From: Globodera rostochiensis
Lineage: Eukaryota > Nematoda > Chromadorea > Rhabditida > Heteroderidae
Assembly: GCA_018350325.1 (NCBI GenBank)
Contig: JAEVLN010000013.1
Coordinates: 2,480,124 to 2,544,123 of the forward strand
Direction of reading: 5' to 3'
DNA length: 64,000 nucleotides
Under the pieces are notes generated by a model. It ran no database searches, was not told where the DNA came from, and saw only the letters and a program-made list of their open reading frames with translations. The translations under genes were made by a program, and so were the position numbers. Shown one piece after another: positions 47,543 through 59,450 of the stretch. Position 1 is the stretch's first letter, and every line of letters begins with the position of its first letter.

Positions 47543-48354
47543 TAGTGATGCACGAGAGTCTCGGTCTCGAGTCTCGACTCGAGAAATTTCTCGGGTTTTT
47601 TGGGTCTCGGTCTCGGTCTCGACTCTCGGGTTTTTAGTCTCGGAAAACGAGACTTTTTTGCACTGGTAAAGATGGCATTTTTGGAGAGAATTTGTTTAGA
47701 ATTCAAAGCTTAGATTTGAAAAACATAATGACAAATCAAATTTAAAAATCCTTTAAATAAATCCTTTGCACAGCGCATCCGTTGGATCCTCTTATGACTC
47801 AGTGGTTAAGCTCTATATCGTAACTTATGTATCGGCGGTTCTATTCCCATAATTAAATTCGGTAGTTATTTTTGGTGTGTAGACATTTGCGGCCCAGACA
47901 TTTGCGGCTTAAAACAAAATAGACATTTGCGGCCCGACATTTGCGGCCCAGTCCACACTCTCTGATAATTCCACACTCTCTAATAATTCCGCCCTTTCTG
48001 AGGAGAATTACAAGAGGTAATACGGTAACCCAAAAATACACTCCTAAATTTAAACTAAATAAATTCTTGTTCGCTGCGGCGCCTGCCGGCACCGCTGGTC
48101 CCTGCAAAACCCTTTAATAAAAATTGCAAAAATTTTTTGATTTTTCCAAATTTTTGAACCAAAAAATTAAAAAATTTTCAAAAAAGTCTCGGTCTCGAGT
48201 CTCGACTCGAGAAATTTCTCGGGTTTATTGGGTCTCGGTCTCGGTCTCGAGTCTCGGGGTCAAGTCTCGGTCTCGGTCTCGAGTCTCGGGGTCAAGTCTC
48301 GGTCTCGGTCTCGACTCTCGAGTCTCGGTAAATTTTGGGTCTCGTGCATCACTA
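47543..48354. mobile_element. hAT-like non-autonomous element with 8-bp target-site duplication
   Basis: Inverted ends TAGTGATGCACGAGA, flanked by CTATGTAA at 47535-47542 and 48355-48362. Subterminal blocks of GTCTCGGTCTCGAGTCTCG occur at both ends. The interior has no transposase. The insertion splits a sequence CGCCTATGTAACATTTCGCC, part of another repeat whose inverted partner lies at 48840-48940. Confidence 0.85.
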
Positions 48355-48362
48355 CTATGTAA

Positions 48363-48945
48363 CATTTCGCCTACACAGTCAAAAAGCAACATTTCGCCTA
48401 CAAATTTTAAAAATTCAATTTTTAACATTTCCTTTGACAAATTTAACGCTTATTTGGCTAGATCAAAAGCAAAAGCCTTGTATAAATCCATCTTCACACA
48501 CGTATACCTAATTATTTATAGATAAAGAAAAATGAATTTTGAAAAAAATGGGTCTGAAAAGGAAGATCCAAGCGCAAAGCTTCAAAAATTTTCGGCCAAG
48601 CAAGGAAGGACATCACCTGCGAGGTTTTTGAGCACTTCGACAAATGTTAAGACGGTAAATGCCCAGTTTCGCAAAAACAACAGAGGTGCCTAGATGTGAG
48701 AACAATTCTATTGACAAAATCTATTTAATTATTCATTTTGTATCATTTCTTTGTTGCCAGAGTTAATAAAATTGAAGCTTTAATTCTTTCGCGCATTACA
48801 AAATGCTTAATCGTTTGTCAAAGAAAATTTAAAAAAAAAAGAATTTTTAAAATTTGTAGGTGAAATGTAACATTTTAACCCTGAAGGCGAAATGTTGCCT
48901 TTTGGCTGTGTAGGCGAAATGTTACATAGGCGAGTTGTAGTGGCG
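48363..48945. mobile_element. Palindromic element with AACATTTCGCCTAC ends
   Basis: AACATTTCGCCTACACAG and AACATTTCGCCTACAAATT at the left pair with the inverted forms at 48845-48935. The left outer edge continues on the far side of the hAT-like insertion (47525-47542). Confidence 0.65.
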
Positions 48946-49630
48946 CCAAAATCACTCGTATTGACCCCCCTCCCCTCATTCTTCCATGTTTCTCTTATGC
49001 AAATTGCAGCGCAAAAAGATCCCAATCAGTCAGTGTCTCCCCCCTCTGCCCCCCCCCCCAACACAAATCCCTCGGAGTCCCTCCTTTTGCCCTCTTTTTC
49101 TGAAGCCCAATTAATCACTTTTTCCCTTCGCTTCTCTCTCTCTCTGTGGGAGATTTGCTTATGGGGAAAAAGCCGAAGCGCCGGAGGTTGGTTTTAGATG
49201 GAATGGACAAATTTTGTGAGGGGTTGAAATCCTTCGGCTGCAAAATTCAATTTGTGCGTTTGCTCTTTGCCCATTGGGGGGGGGGGGGGGTAAAGCCGTG
49301 GCGGAGCGGAGTGCTCGTAGGCGATTCGCCTCCCCCCCCCCACCCCCCTCCCTCCGGTCATCCCGACTATCCATCCATTAAGCGTGGGCCGGGAGGCTGA
49401 CCTCTTCACCCGCCTCCCCCCTACCGCTCGTCTCTCCCAAAGATTCTCATCATGCGAGTTCCCTTAATTCTTCGTATTGTTTGTTTCCTCTTCTTCATCC
49501 TCCCTCTCTTCTCCTGTCCTTTTTCTTCAGCTGCTCCATGACCATCCAAAAGAGTTAATTCCCCGCCACTCTCCGTTTAAATGTCAAATTTGTTGCCTAA
49601 TGAATAGCGTCGGTTCCTTTGGCAACATTT
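48946..49630. other. Intergenic, nothing recognised
   Basis: C-rich and G-rich tracts only. Short ORFs have no recognised domain. Confidence 0.4.
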
Positions 49631-49634
49631 ACAG

Positions 49635-52600
49635 ACCCCTCCAAACCAACCCCCCCCCCCTTCTAAACAACCTCCCCCCACTTCCAAATCAACCTCCCCC
49701 CCCCTCCAAACCAACCCCCCCCCCTTCTAAATCAACTCCCCCCCCCCCCTCCAAACCAACCCCCCCCCCTTCTAAATCAACCTCCCCCCCCCCTCAAACC
49801 ACCCCCCCCTTCCAAATCAACCCCCCTTCCAAACAACCTCCCCCCCTTCCAAATAACCCCCCCTTCCAAACAACCTCCCCCCCCTTCCAAATCAACCCCC
49901 CCTTCCAAACAACTCCCCCCCCCTTCCAAATCAACCCCCCCTTCCAAACAACCTCCCCCCCCTTCCAAATCACCCCCCCTTCCAAACAACCTCCCCCCCC
50001 TTCCAAATCAACCCCCCCTTCCAAACAACCTCCCCCCCTTCCAAATCACCCCCCCTTCCAAACAACCTCCCCCCCCTTCCAAATCAACCCCCCTTCCAAA
50101 TCAACCTCCCCCCCCCCCTCCAAACCACCCCCCCTTCCAAATCAACCCCCCTTCCAAACAACCTCCCCCCCTTCCAAATCAACCCCCCTTCCAAACAACC
50201 TCCCCCCCCTTCCAAATCAACCCCCCTTCCAAACAACCTCCCCCCCCTTCCAAATCAACCCCCCCTTCAAACAACCTCCCCCCCTTCCAAATCAACCCCC
50301 CTTCCAAACACCTCCCCCCCCTTCCAAATCAACCCCCCTTCCAAGACAACCTCCCCCCCTTCCAAACAACCCCCCCTTCCAAACACTCAACCCCACCTTT
50401 CCAAATCAACCCCCCCCTTCCAAACAACCTCACCCCCCTTCCAATCAACCCCCCCTTCCAAACAACCTCCCCCCCCCCTTCCAAATCAACACCCCTTCCA
50501 AACCCTCCCCCTACCAAATCACCCCCCCTTCCAAACAACCTCCCCCCCCCTTCCAAATCAACCCCCCTTCCAAACACCTCCCCCCCCCTTCCAAATCAAC
50601 CCCCCCCTTCCAAACAACCTCCCCCCCTTCCAAAATCAACCCCCCCCTTCCAAACAACCTCCCCCCCCTTCCAAAGCAACCCCCTTCCAAACAACCTCCC
50701 CCCCCTTCCAAATCACCCCCCCTTCCAAACAACCGCCCCCCCTTCCAAATCAACCCCCTTCCACAACCTCCCCCCCCCTTCCAAATCAAACCCCCCCATC
50801 CAACAACCTCTCCCCCCCTTCCAAATCAACCCCCCCTTCCAAACAACCTCCCCCCCCCCCCTTCCAAATCACCCCCCCTTCCAACAACCTCCCACCCCCC
50901 TTCCAAATCACGCCCCCCTTCCAAACAAACTCCCCCCCCTTCCAAATCAACCCCCCCTTCCAAACACCTCCCCCCCCTTCCAAATCAACCGCCCCCTTCC
51001 AAAACAAACCTCCCCCCCCCTTCCAAATCACAACCCCCTTCCAACAACCTCCCCCCCCTTCCAATCAACCCCCCCCCTTCCAACAACCTCCCTCACCCCC
51101 CCCCCTTCCAATCAACCCCCCCTCCAAACAACCTCCCCCCCCTATCCAAATTAACCCCCCCTTCCAAAACCTCCCCCCCCTTCCAAATCAACCCCCCCTT
51201 CCCAAACAACCCCCCCCCCCTTCCAAATCACCCCCCCTTCCAAACAACCTCCCCCCCCCCTTCCAATCACCCCCCTTCCAAACAACCTCCCCCCCCGTCC
51301 AAATCAACCCCCCCCTTCCAAACAACCTCCCCCCCTTCCAAATCAACCCCCCCTTCCAAACACCTCCCCCCCCTCCAACCACCCCCCTCCAAACAACCCC
51401 CTTCCAACAACCCCCCCCTTCCAAATCACCCCCCCTTCCAACAACCTCCCCCCCTTCCAATCAACCCCCCCTGCCAAACAACCTCCCCCCCCTTCCAAAT
51501 CAACCCCCCTTCAAAAAACCTCCCCCCCCTTCCAAATCAACCCCCCCTTCCAAACAACCTCCCCCCCCCTTCCAAATCACCCCCCTTCCAAACAACCTCC
51601 CCCCCCTTCCAAATCAACCCCCCCTCCAAACACCTCCCCCCCCCCTGCCAAATCAACCCCCCCCTTCCAAACAACCTCCCCCCCCCCTTCCAAATCAACC
51701 CCCCCTTCCAAACACCATACCCCCCCCCTTCCAATCACCCCCCTTCCAAACACCTCCCCCCCCTCCAATCAACCCCCCCTTCCAACAACCTCCCCCCCCC
51801 TCCGAATCTACCCCCCCTTCCAAACAACCTCCAAACCTCCCCCCCCGTCCAACAACCCCCTCCAACACCTCCCCCCCCTTCCAATCACCTCCCCCCCCCC
51901 CCTTCCAAATCAACCCCCCTTCCAACAACCTCCCCCCCCTTCCAATCACCCCCCCCCTTTCCAACAACCTCCCCCCCCTTCCAAATCAACCCCCCCTTCC
52001 AAACAACCTCCCCCCCCCCTTCAATCAACCCAACCCTCAAACAACCTCCCCCCCTTCCAATCAGCCCCCCCTTCCAAACAACCTCCCCCCCCGCTTCAAT
52101 CAACCCCCCCTTTCCACACCTCCCCTCCCCCCCCTTTCCAAATCAACCCCCTTCCACAACCTCCCGCTTCCTTCAAACAACCTCCCCCCCCCCCTTGTCC
52201 AAATCAAAACCCCCTTCCAACACCCCCCCCCCCCCCTTCCAAATCAACCCCCAGCCCTTCAAAACAAACATCCCCCCCCTCAAACCACCCCACCTTCCAA
52301 ACCCAACCCCCCCCTTCCAAACCACCCCCCCCTCCAAACCACCCCCCCTTCCAAATCAACCCCCCCTTCCAAACAACATCCCCCCCCCCCCAATCACCCC
52401 CCCCCATTCCAAACAAACTACCCCCCCCCCTTCCAAATCAAACCCCCCCTCCAAACAACCGTCCCCCCCCTTCCAAATCACCCCCCCTGCCAAACAAACC
52501 TCCCCCCCCTCCAAATCAACCCCCTTCCAAACAACTCCCACCCGTTGTCAATCAACCCCCCCTTCCAACACACTGCCCCCCCCCTTCAAATCAACCCCCC

Positions 52601-54910
52601 ATTCCAAACAACCCTCCCCCCCTTCCAATCAATCCCCCTCCCTTCCAAACAACCTCCCTCCCTTCCAAATCAAACACCCCCCCTTCAAACAACCTCCCCC
52701 CCCTCCAACTCAACCCCCTTCTCAAAAATCGACCCCCCCCTTCCAATCAACCCCCTTCCACACAACCTCACGCCCCTTCACCAAATCAACCCCCCGTCCA
52801 AACACCCTCCCCCCCCTGCCAAATCAACCCCCCATTCCAAACACCTCCCCTCCCCCCCTTTCCAATCAAACCCCCCCTTCCAAACAACCTCCCCCCCCCT
52901 TCCAATCAACCCCGCCCTTCCAACAACCTCCCCCCCCCTTCCCAAATCAACCCCCCCTTCCAAACAACCTCCCCCCCCCTTTCCAAATCAACCCCCCCTT
53001 CCAAACACAACCTCCCCCCCCCTGTCCAATTCAACCACCCGCCCTTCCAAACAACCCCCCCCCCTCCAAACACCTCCCCTCCCCCTTCCAAATCAACCCC
53101 CCTTCAAACACCTTCCCCCCCCCTTCCAAATCAACCCCCCCCTTCCAACAACCTCCCCCCCCCCCTTCCAAAGCAACCCCCCCTTCCCAAACACCGTCCC
53201 CCCCCTCCTTCAAATCACCACCCCCCTTCAAACAACACTCCCCCCCCCTTCCAAATCAACCCCCCCTTCAAACAACTCCCCTCCCTTCAATCAACCCCCC
53301 CTTCCAAAACAACCTCCCCCCCCTTCCAAAGCACACCCCCCTGCCAAACAACCTCCCCCCCCCTTCCAATCAACCCCCCCTTCCAAACAACCTCCCCCCC
53401 CTTCCAAATCAACCCCCCCTTCCAAAACAACCTCCCCCCCCTTCCAAATCAACCCCCTTCCAAACAACCTCCCACCTCCCCCCCCTTCCAAAGCAACCCC
53501 CCTTCCAAACAACTCCCCCCCTTCCAAAATCAACCCCCCTCAAACAACCTCCCCCCCCCCTTCCAAATCAACCCCCCGTCCAACAACCCCCCTCCAACTC
53601 AACCCCCCCTTCCAAACAACCTCCCCCCCCCCCTTCCAAATAAACCCCCTTCCAAATAAACCCCCCCCTTTCCCAAACAACCTCCCCCCTTCCAAATAAA
53701 CCCCCCCCTTCCAAACAACCCCCCCCCCCCTTCCAAATCAACCCCCTTCAAATCAACCCCCCCTTCCAAACAACCTCCCCCCCCTTCCAAATCAACCCCC
53801 CCTTCCAAAAAACCCCCCCCCCTTTCCCAAAATCAACCCCCTTCCAAATCAACCCCCCCTTCCAAAACCCCCCCCCCCTTCCCAAAATAAACCCCCCTTT
53901 CCCAAAATAAACCCCCCCCTTTCCACAACCTCCCCCCCTTCCAAATAAACCCCCCCCCCTTCCAAATAAACCCCCCCCCTTCCAATCAACCCCCCCCCCC
54001 CCCCCCCTCCAAAAAACCCCCCCCCCCTTCTAAATCAACCCCCTCCAACAACCCCCCCCCCTTTCCCAAAAATAAACCCCCTCCCCCCCCTTCCAAATCA
54101 ACCCCTTCCAAATAAACCCCCCCCCTTCCAAAAAACCTCCCCCCCCCCCAAACCCCCCCCTCCAAATAAACCCCCCCCTTCCAAAAAAACCCCCCCCCCC
54201 CCTTCCAAATAAACCCCCCCTTTCCAAAATAAACCCCCCCCCCTTCCAAATAAACCCCCCCCCTTCCCCCCCAAATTCCAACCCTCCCCCCCCCCCCCAA
54301 AACCAAACCCCCCCCCCCTTTTAAAAATCAACCCCCCCCCCCCCCTCCCCCCCAAACCCCCCCCCCCCCCCCCCCCCCCTTCCCAAAACCCCCCCCCCCC
54401 TTCCAAACCCCCCCCCCCCCCTTAAAAATCAAAAAATCCCCCCCCCCCCCCCCAAAAACCCCCCCCTTTTCCAAATAAACCCTCCCCCCCCCCCCCAAAA
54501 ACCAACCCCCAAGCAAAGAACTCCAAACCCGCCCCCCTTCCAAATCAACCCCCCCTTCCCAAATCAACCCCCCCCCCCATTCCAAATCACCCCCCTTCCA
54601 AACAACCTCCCCCCCCATCCAGACCCAACCCCCACCCTTCTAAAATCACCTCCCCACCCCTCCAAACCAAACCCCCCCTTCCAATCAACCCCCCTACAAA
54701 TCACCCCCCCTTCCAAATCAAACCCTCCCCCCTCCCCTCCAACACCAATCCCCCTCTCCCCTTCCAAATCAACCTCCCCCCCCCCCTCCAAACCAACCCC
54801 ACCTTCCAAAAACCTCCCCCCCCCACCAAACCAACCCCCCTTCCAAACAACCTCCCCCCCCCAAACCAAACACCCCCCCCCCTCCAAACCAAGCCCCCCC
54901 CCCCTTCCCA
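49635..54910. repeat. 5.3-kb C-rich minisatellite, CTTCCAAATCAACCCCCC units
   Basis: Alternating units CTTCCAAATCAACCCCCC and CTTCCAAACAACCTCCCCCC, so a basic unit of 17-20 bp and a dimer of about 36 bp, with many length changes in the C runs. Towards 53650-54500 the unit drifts to CTTCCAAATAAACCCCCCC. A 1,388-codon plus-strand ORF over it is a compositional artefact. Confidence 0.95.
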
Positions 54911-55774
54911 TTGTTCCCTCCCCTTTCTAATTTTCTCCCTCAGAAGCGCTCTTCTCATTAGTTCCCTTCCACCCATCGAAGAGAGAGTACTTCACTACCC
55001 TAAAGCCGCGCATCTCTCGAGAATCTTCTCAACTCATCCAAAGACTTTCGAGGATTGCTAGTCAATTGCCACCCTTCGCCAATCCCACCCGCCGACCACA
55101 CACTTTCCGGTGCTTAAAACGTGCCACCAATCCTATTCAAGTTCTCATTTAAAAATCAGCGACGATACCTCAACTCCTTCGCTCGCTGAAACAAAACCTA
55201 ATTTTTTCCTGTCAATTCCAATTCCAGCCCATTCCATTCCATTCCCATCCTCAACCAATCATTCCAGCCATTCTAGTCAAAGCCATAAAATCCTCTTCGC
55301 CAGTCCACCCCCAAATTTGCTCAGCCCCTCCCCCCCCCCGCCCATCAGTTCGAATGGATCGCCTCTCAAGTCGTTTGTCCTTCGACGAATTTGCCCCCGC
55401 CCTTCGCCTTTTCGCCCCTTCGAATCGAATGGCTTTCTTCGCGGTTTGCGCATTTTAGGCGCCGGAAGTGTCAAAGAGTGAGGAAGAGAAGGCACGCCAC
55501 TCGCTTTTATGTATTCCCTGCCCCCAATCGCATTTCCGCATTCAGTCAAGCTGTTTGGCCAAACAAAAAAAAGTTGCGATTCGCCCGCAAATGCTATCAT
55601 TCCCCCCCCTTCCTCGTCTACTTTCCTCCCCCCCCCCCCCCCTCCCTTTCCTCGTCCGCTTATTCCCCCCCCCCGTCCCCCCCCCTTCCCCCCCCCCGTC
55701 CCCCCTTCCTCGTCCACTTCCCTCCCCCCCTCCCTTTTCCTCGTCCGCTTATTCCCCCCCCCCTCCGTCCCTTC
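54911..55774. other. Intergenic, nothing recognised
   Basis: Mixed sequence then poly-C tracts. Pro-rich ORFs are unsupported. Confidence 0.4.
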
Positions 55775-56158
55775 CCGAAGCGGGCCAGTTGCGTCTGGCC
55801 GGTTGCGTCTCAGGGACGTTTAGCAGCTCATAACTTTTTTCATTACGGACCAATCTTCATATTCTTTATATCATTCGAAAGGCCGTTTAAGAAGAAGCTA
55901 TTTGTAAGTATTTTCGAAAAGCATTGGATAAAATTGAACAAAGTTATGTCCAGAAAACAATGAAAAAGTCCAATTTTTACACCGTTTCATTTATAACTTT
56001 TTAATAGCATCGGATCGGCTCGTGGTTGCTGACATATATCTTCTAATCATTTAGCTTTCGAATGATATAAAGATTATAAAGAGTGGTCAGTCTTGAAAAA
56101 AGTTATGAGTTGCTAAACGTTCCTGAGACGCAACTGGCCAGACGCAACTGACCCCTAC
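55775..56158. mobile_element. Foldback element with GACGCAACTGGCCA-type ends
   Basis: Inverted arms of about 150 bp with CTCATAACTTTTTTCA, ATCATTCGAAAG and ATAACTTTGTTCAA-like inner blocks. Both outer ends carry two copies of GACGCAACTGGCCA. The body is shared with 24860-25128, whose ends instead read GACGCTAGTGGCCA. Confidence 0.85.
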
Positions 56159-56637
56159 CCGTCCCTTCCTCCCTTTCCCCCCCCCCCCGCCCCCTTTTCC
56201 TCGTCCGCTTATTCCCCCCTCCGTCCCTTCCCCCCTTTCCCCCCCCCGCCCCTCGCTCCTCTTTCCTCGTCCACTCCCCCCCCCCCGCCCAGTCCAGTAC
56301 CTCTCTTTCCTTCCCTCTGCTAGTCCTCCTTTATCCCTCAACATACAAGAGACTAATCGCACCGTTCTTGTCTCCAATCCTTCCGATCCCTTTTGCAAAC
56401 AACACTTTCCACTTTCTACCGCCATTACCCCGAACATTCATTACGTTTGTCATATCATTCAAATTGTCTCTTCTGTTCCGACACCCCCCCCGGCGCCCAT
56501 TTTGGTTTTGCCCCCACTCCCTTTGCGACATCTTTCTGCCCACACGCCTCTTCCCTCCGGGTAAAAAACTTTGAAAACCAAATTTTTTAAAAGACATTTA
56601 GTGGTTTTTGGCTGAGTCGACATAGGGCAGCGGACTT
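56159..56637. other. Intergenic, C-rich, nothing recognised
   Basis: Poly-C tracts and short ORFs without domain or splice support. Confidence 0.35.
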
Positions 56638-56639
56638 TT

Positions 56640-56745
56640 TTGGTGAATTGTGTCCGATTTTCCATTAGGTAACATTTTGTCCGATTTTCCATTAGGTAAC
56701 ATTTTGTCCGATTTACCATTAGGTGGCATTTTGTCCGATTTTCCA
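56640..56745. repeat. 30-bp tandem repeat, about 3.5 copies
   Basis: Units TTGTCCGATTTTCCATTAGG plus TAACATT, the third with GG for AA. No coding context. Confidence 0.85.
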
Positions 56746-56810
56746 AGCGAATTAAGCACAGACGGCGCTGAGTCGGAGTCACCGGGAGAAAACCTGGCCT
56801 AGTCGGCAAA

Positions 56811-57246
56811 ATGATTAAGACCGAAATCGAAGTTTTGGGTACAAAACAACCGCGATGCTTGACGGAGGAGCCCAGATCTCGTTAATTTTTGGGAAATTTT
56901 TCTATGATTTGGTGATAAGCGGTAAGTTGTCATTTCAAAACGCAGGAGAAATGCATCCGCTTTGTTCATTCGGAGAAGCAGACGACATGCTTTCGGCGTC
57001 ATTGTCTGAGTTTTGTGCCAAGGTTCAGGAAGCTGAGGAAACGCAAGAGGAACTCAACAAATCTCAGATCGGGGAAATTCCCGAAGAGGAGTTGGCTACT
57101 CTGAAAAATCTGCTGGAAGAATTTGACGGCATTTTCGCTTTGCACGAAAACGAACTGACACAAACGGACATGGTCGAACACGCGGTCGACACTGAAGACG
57201 CATGGGGGTCGGCGGTGCCGATAGGCGCCGCCGAGAAAAATTTTTG
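56811..57246 (+). pseudogene. Fragment of a Ty3/gypsy-like retrotransposon pol gene
   Basis: The frame contains MLDGGAQISLI, resembling the retropepsin active-site region of LTR retroelements (Asp-Gly with Gly in place of Thr/Ser). About 90 residues later it reads LLEEFDGIFALHENELTQTD followed by MVEHAVDT, typical of the start of the Ty3/gypsy reverse transcriptase. The protease N-terminal part (KTEIEVLG) is in another frame, so the copy is frameshifted. The reading frame runs into a GC-hairpin element at 57205 and ends. No LTRs are seen. Confidence 0.65.
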
Positions 57247-57400
57247 AAATTTTGACTCCATTTTGTTAAAGAACATTCATCAAAATTTTAGCCAAAGTAT
57301 GAATTTTGCTTCGGAATTTCAGAGAAAAAAAAACTGGTTTACGTAAGAGTGGAGGGTCCGGCGGTGCCGACAGGCGCCGCCGGAGAAATTTTTACAAAAA
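57205..57400. repeat. Two tandem copies of the GC-rich hairpin repeat
   Basis: GGCGGTGCCGATAGGCGCCG followed by CCGAGAAAAATTTTT, then about 150 bp later GGCGGTGCCGACAGGCGCCG with the same AGAAATTTTT tail. Each GC block is an inverted repeat that can fold on itself. Confidence 0.7.
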
Positions 57401-57576
57401 TTGGCAATATTTGTTAAGGAAATTGAAGCAAAAATTCAAAGATGTGGTGAATTTATTTTAAAACTTCTTGTATCTTTTCTTTTTTGCGCGCATTTTTAAT
57501 TAAAAAATTTTAAAATATTTATTTAAAAAATATCATTAATGAGGGAATGCCTATTTGAGTAGAGGGGAAAACCAAG

Positions 57577-57660
57577 AAATAAGTGCTTGCACTCAAGCGG
57601 GTTCGAACCCAACACATAACATGAGACTCACCAAAGAGAAGAACCACTAGGCCATCGACT
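57577..57660 (-). other. tRNA-derived (SINE-like) sequence
   Basis: On the minus strand TGGCCTAGTGGTTC fits a Pol III A box and, about 40 nt later, GGGTTCGAACCC is a perfect B box. The would-be acceptor stem does not pair, so this is not a functional tRNA gene but a tRNA-derived repeat or decayed gene. Confidence 0.5.
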
Positions 57661-59450
57661 TACTTGGGAGACAGAAGTAAAAATGTTTGAAATTGTCGGT
57701 CGATGATGCCATCATTAGGGGTGTACTTTTTTCCCGGTTGGTCCCAGTCCCGGCGGGACCAAAAAACCGGGACCGGGACTTTTCATTTTTCAAAAATCCC
57801 GTCCCGACCGGGACCGGGACCTGAAAAAACCGGGAAATCCCGTCCCGGTCCCGGAACCGGTCCGGTCCCGTGCCACCCTAGTTTGAAGTCAGTTATTGTC
57901 CCCGGTCTGCATTCGAGCGGTCTGCATTCGGTTCGGTAGCCCTCAAAAAGTTGTGTTATTATTCTATTTTTATTCTATCGGGATTCTATCCTTATCTTAA
58001 TTTTGGTCTCCAAAAGATATTTCTCCGTCCTTTTTGTGTCTTCGGTCTAAATAAGGCGTTTAAATAAAATAAGCTAATTGTTAAGAGATTGGGTTGCGCT
58101 TGAGTACTATTCGCGGCTTTCGACATTGCCAGGGCGAGGGAGGAGGAACTTATTGTTTGTACGGTACAAATCTTTAAAAAAAGTACAGATGGCAACCCTG
58201 GCTTACCTCCTTAAGTACTTGGAATGCCCCGGAGAAAATGGGCGGCAATCAGATTGATATGAGTGATTGAGATCAGCGAACGCGCTAAGTGAACGGAAGT
58301 GATTGAACATTGTGAGAGGCACTTGTGAGAAAGTCGTAAATGGACTTTCACCGGAAGTTAATATGAGAAAAGAGAGAGAAATAAATTAATGTCCTTTAAA
58401 CGTGTATTTTTGCGTTTTTTAAACCCTCACTTCAGCTTAGGCTTCATCTTTGTGAATTGAGTTTCGAGCTTCGCGTAGTGAGCCGTTCTTCGCCCGTCCC
58501 TGCCCCCCCCACCCGTTTGGCCTCGACAATGGAAATGGCAATTGTTTCCCCTGAATGACACGTTCGACGGATTAATTAATCAGACTGAGCTTGGAGGGGT
58601 CAGCAGATGATCAATCCAATCCGTTCTCAGCCCCCCCCCTCCCCCCCCTCCCTCCCTCCCTCCCCCCCCCCTCCCTCCCTCCCTCCCTCCCCCCCCCCCC
58701 TCCCTCCCCCCCCCCTCCCTCCCTCAATTCCCTTTACTCAGCCAATAAACATTTGCTTTCACCCAAGCGAAGAATCGCGAAGTGGCGACAGTTCATTCAT
58801 TGCAAAGCCTTTACCCTTTAACCCTTTTCTTTCCCATTTTATTTAATGAATCCGCCCGCCTCCGAGCTGATCTGTTCAGCTTACATTCGCATTTCCATTT
58901 TTATTCTCTCGTTTTGTTGATTGGTTCACACATTTCGATTTTTAGGTCCGATGTGACCTTTGATATTTTGGTTCTGCCCTGATCGTTCTTTCATAAATTC
59001 CTGCCGATCACCCCCTGAATGGATAGGCAAAGAATACCCCGGGGGAGAATTTGTTGCTGGGCCCGAAGAAGACGAAAAGGGGAGAAGAGATTGGCTGCAA
59101 CAGCACCAGCCCAAACTCCGTCTGCTGCGACTCCTCTGCCGGTGCTCCACGATTCCTTTCACTTCTTCGGCATTCCTTTGCGCACTCCCAGCGAGTATTA
59201 TCGTTTTCTGGATATACCCAGCGGGGCTAAAAGAGAGAGCGAGTCTGGTGCCGCGAGTGAAAGGCATTTTGCAAACATTCTCGGAGTCGGTTGGACGGAG
59301 TGCAAAAGTGCACAAATATTGCAGAGAAAGCAGCAAAAACAAAGGAAAAAATGTACTGATTGATAGGTTTAAATGAAGTGACGATTGGGGAACGGGCGAA
59401 TGATTAGTTGGGCTTTAATCGGCTTTCATCGCGCTTCAGGCTCCGATCCG
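57661..59450. other. Intergenic / 5' flank of the GRIP-like gene
   Basis: Holds a CCCGGGACCGGGAC-rich fragment (57714-57880) with TAGGGGTGTAC at the start, a CCCTCCCT tract at 58630-58730, and ORFs near 58960-59376 that could be an upstream GRIP exon but show no domain. Confidence 0.4.

Noticed and set aside
47797..47855. tRNA-like sequence (GACTCAGTGGTTAAG ... GGTTCTATTCCC)
   Set aside because: Box-like elements are present, but stems do not pair and it lies inside the hAT-like element. Too weak to call.
49477..53699. Plus-strand ORF of 1,388 codons, Pro/Asn/Ser-rich
   Set aside because: It consists of the CTTCCAAATCAACC array. Unit length varies, so the frame drifts, and there is no conserved domain or splice context.
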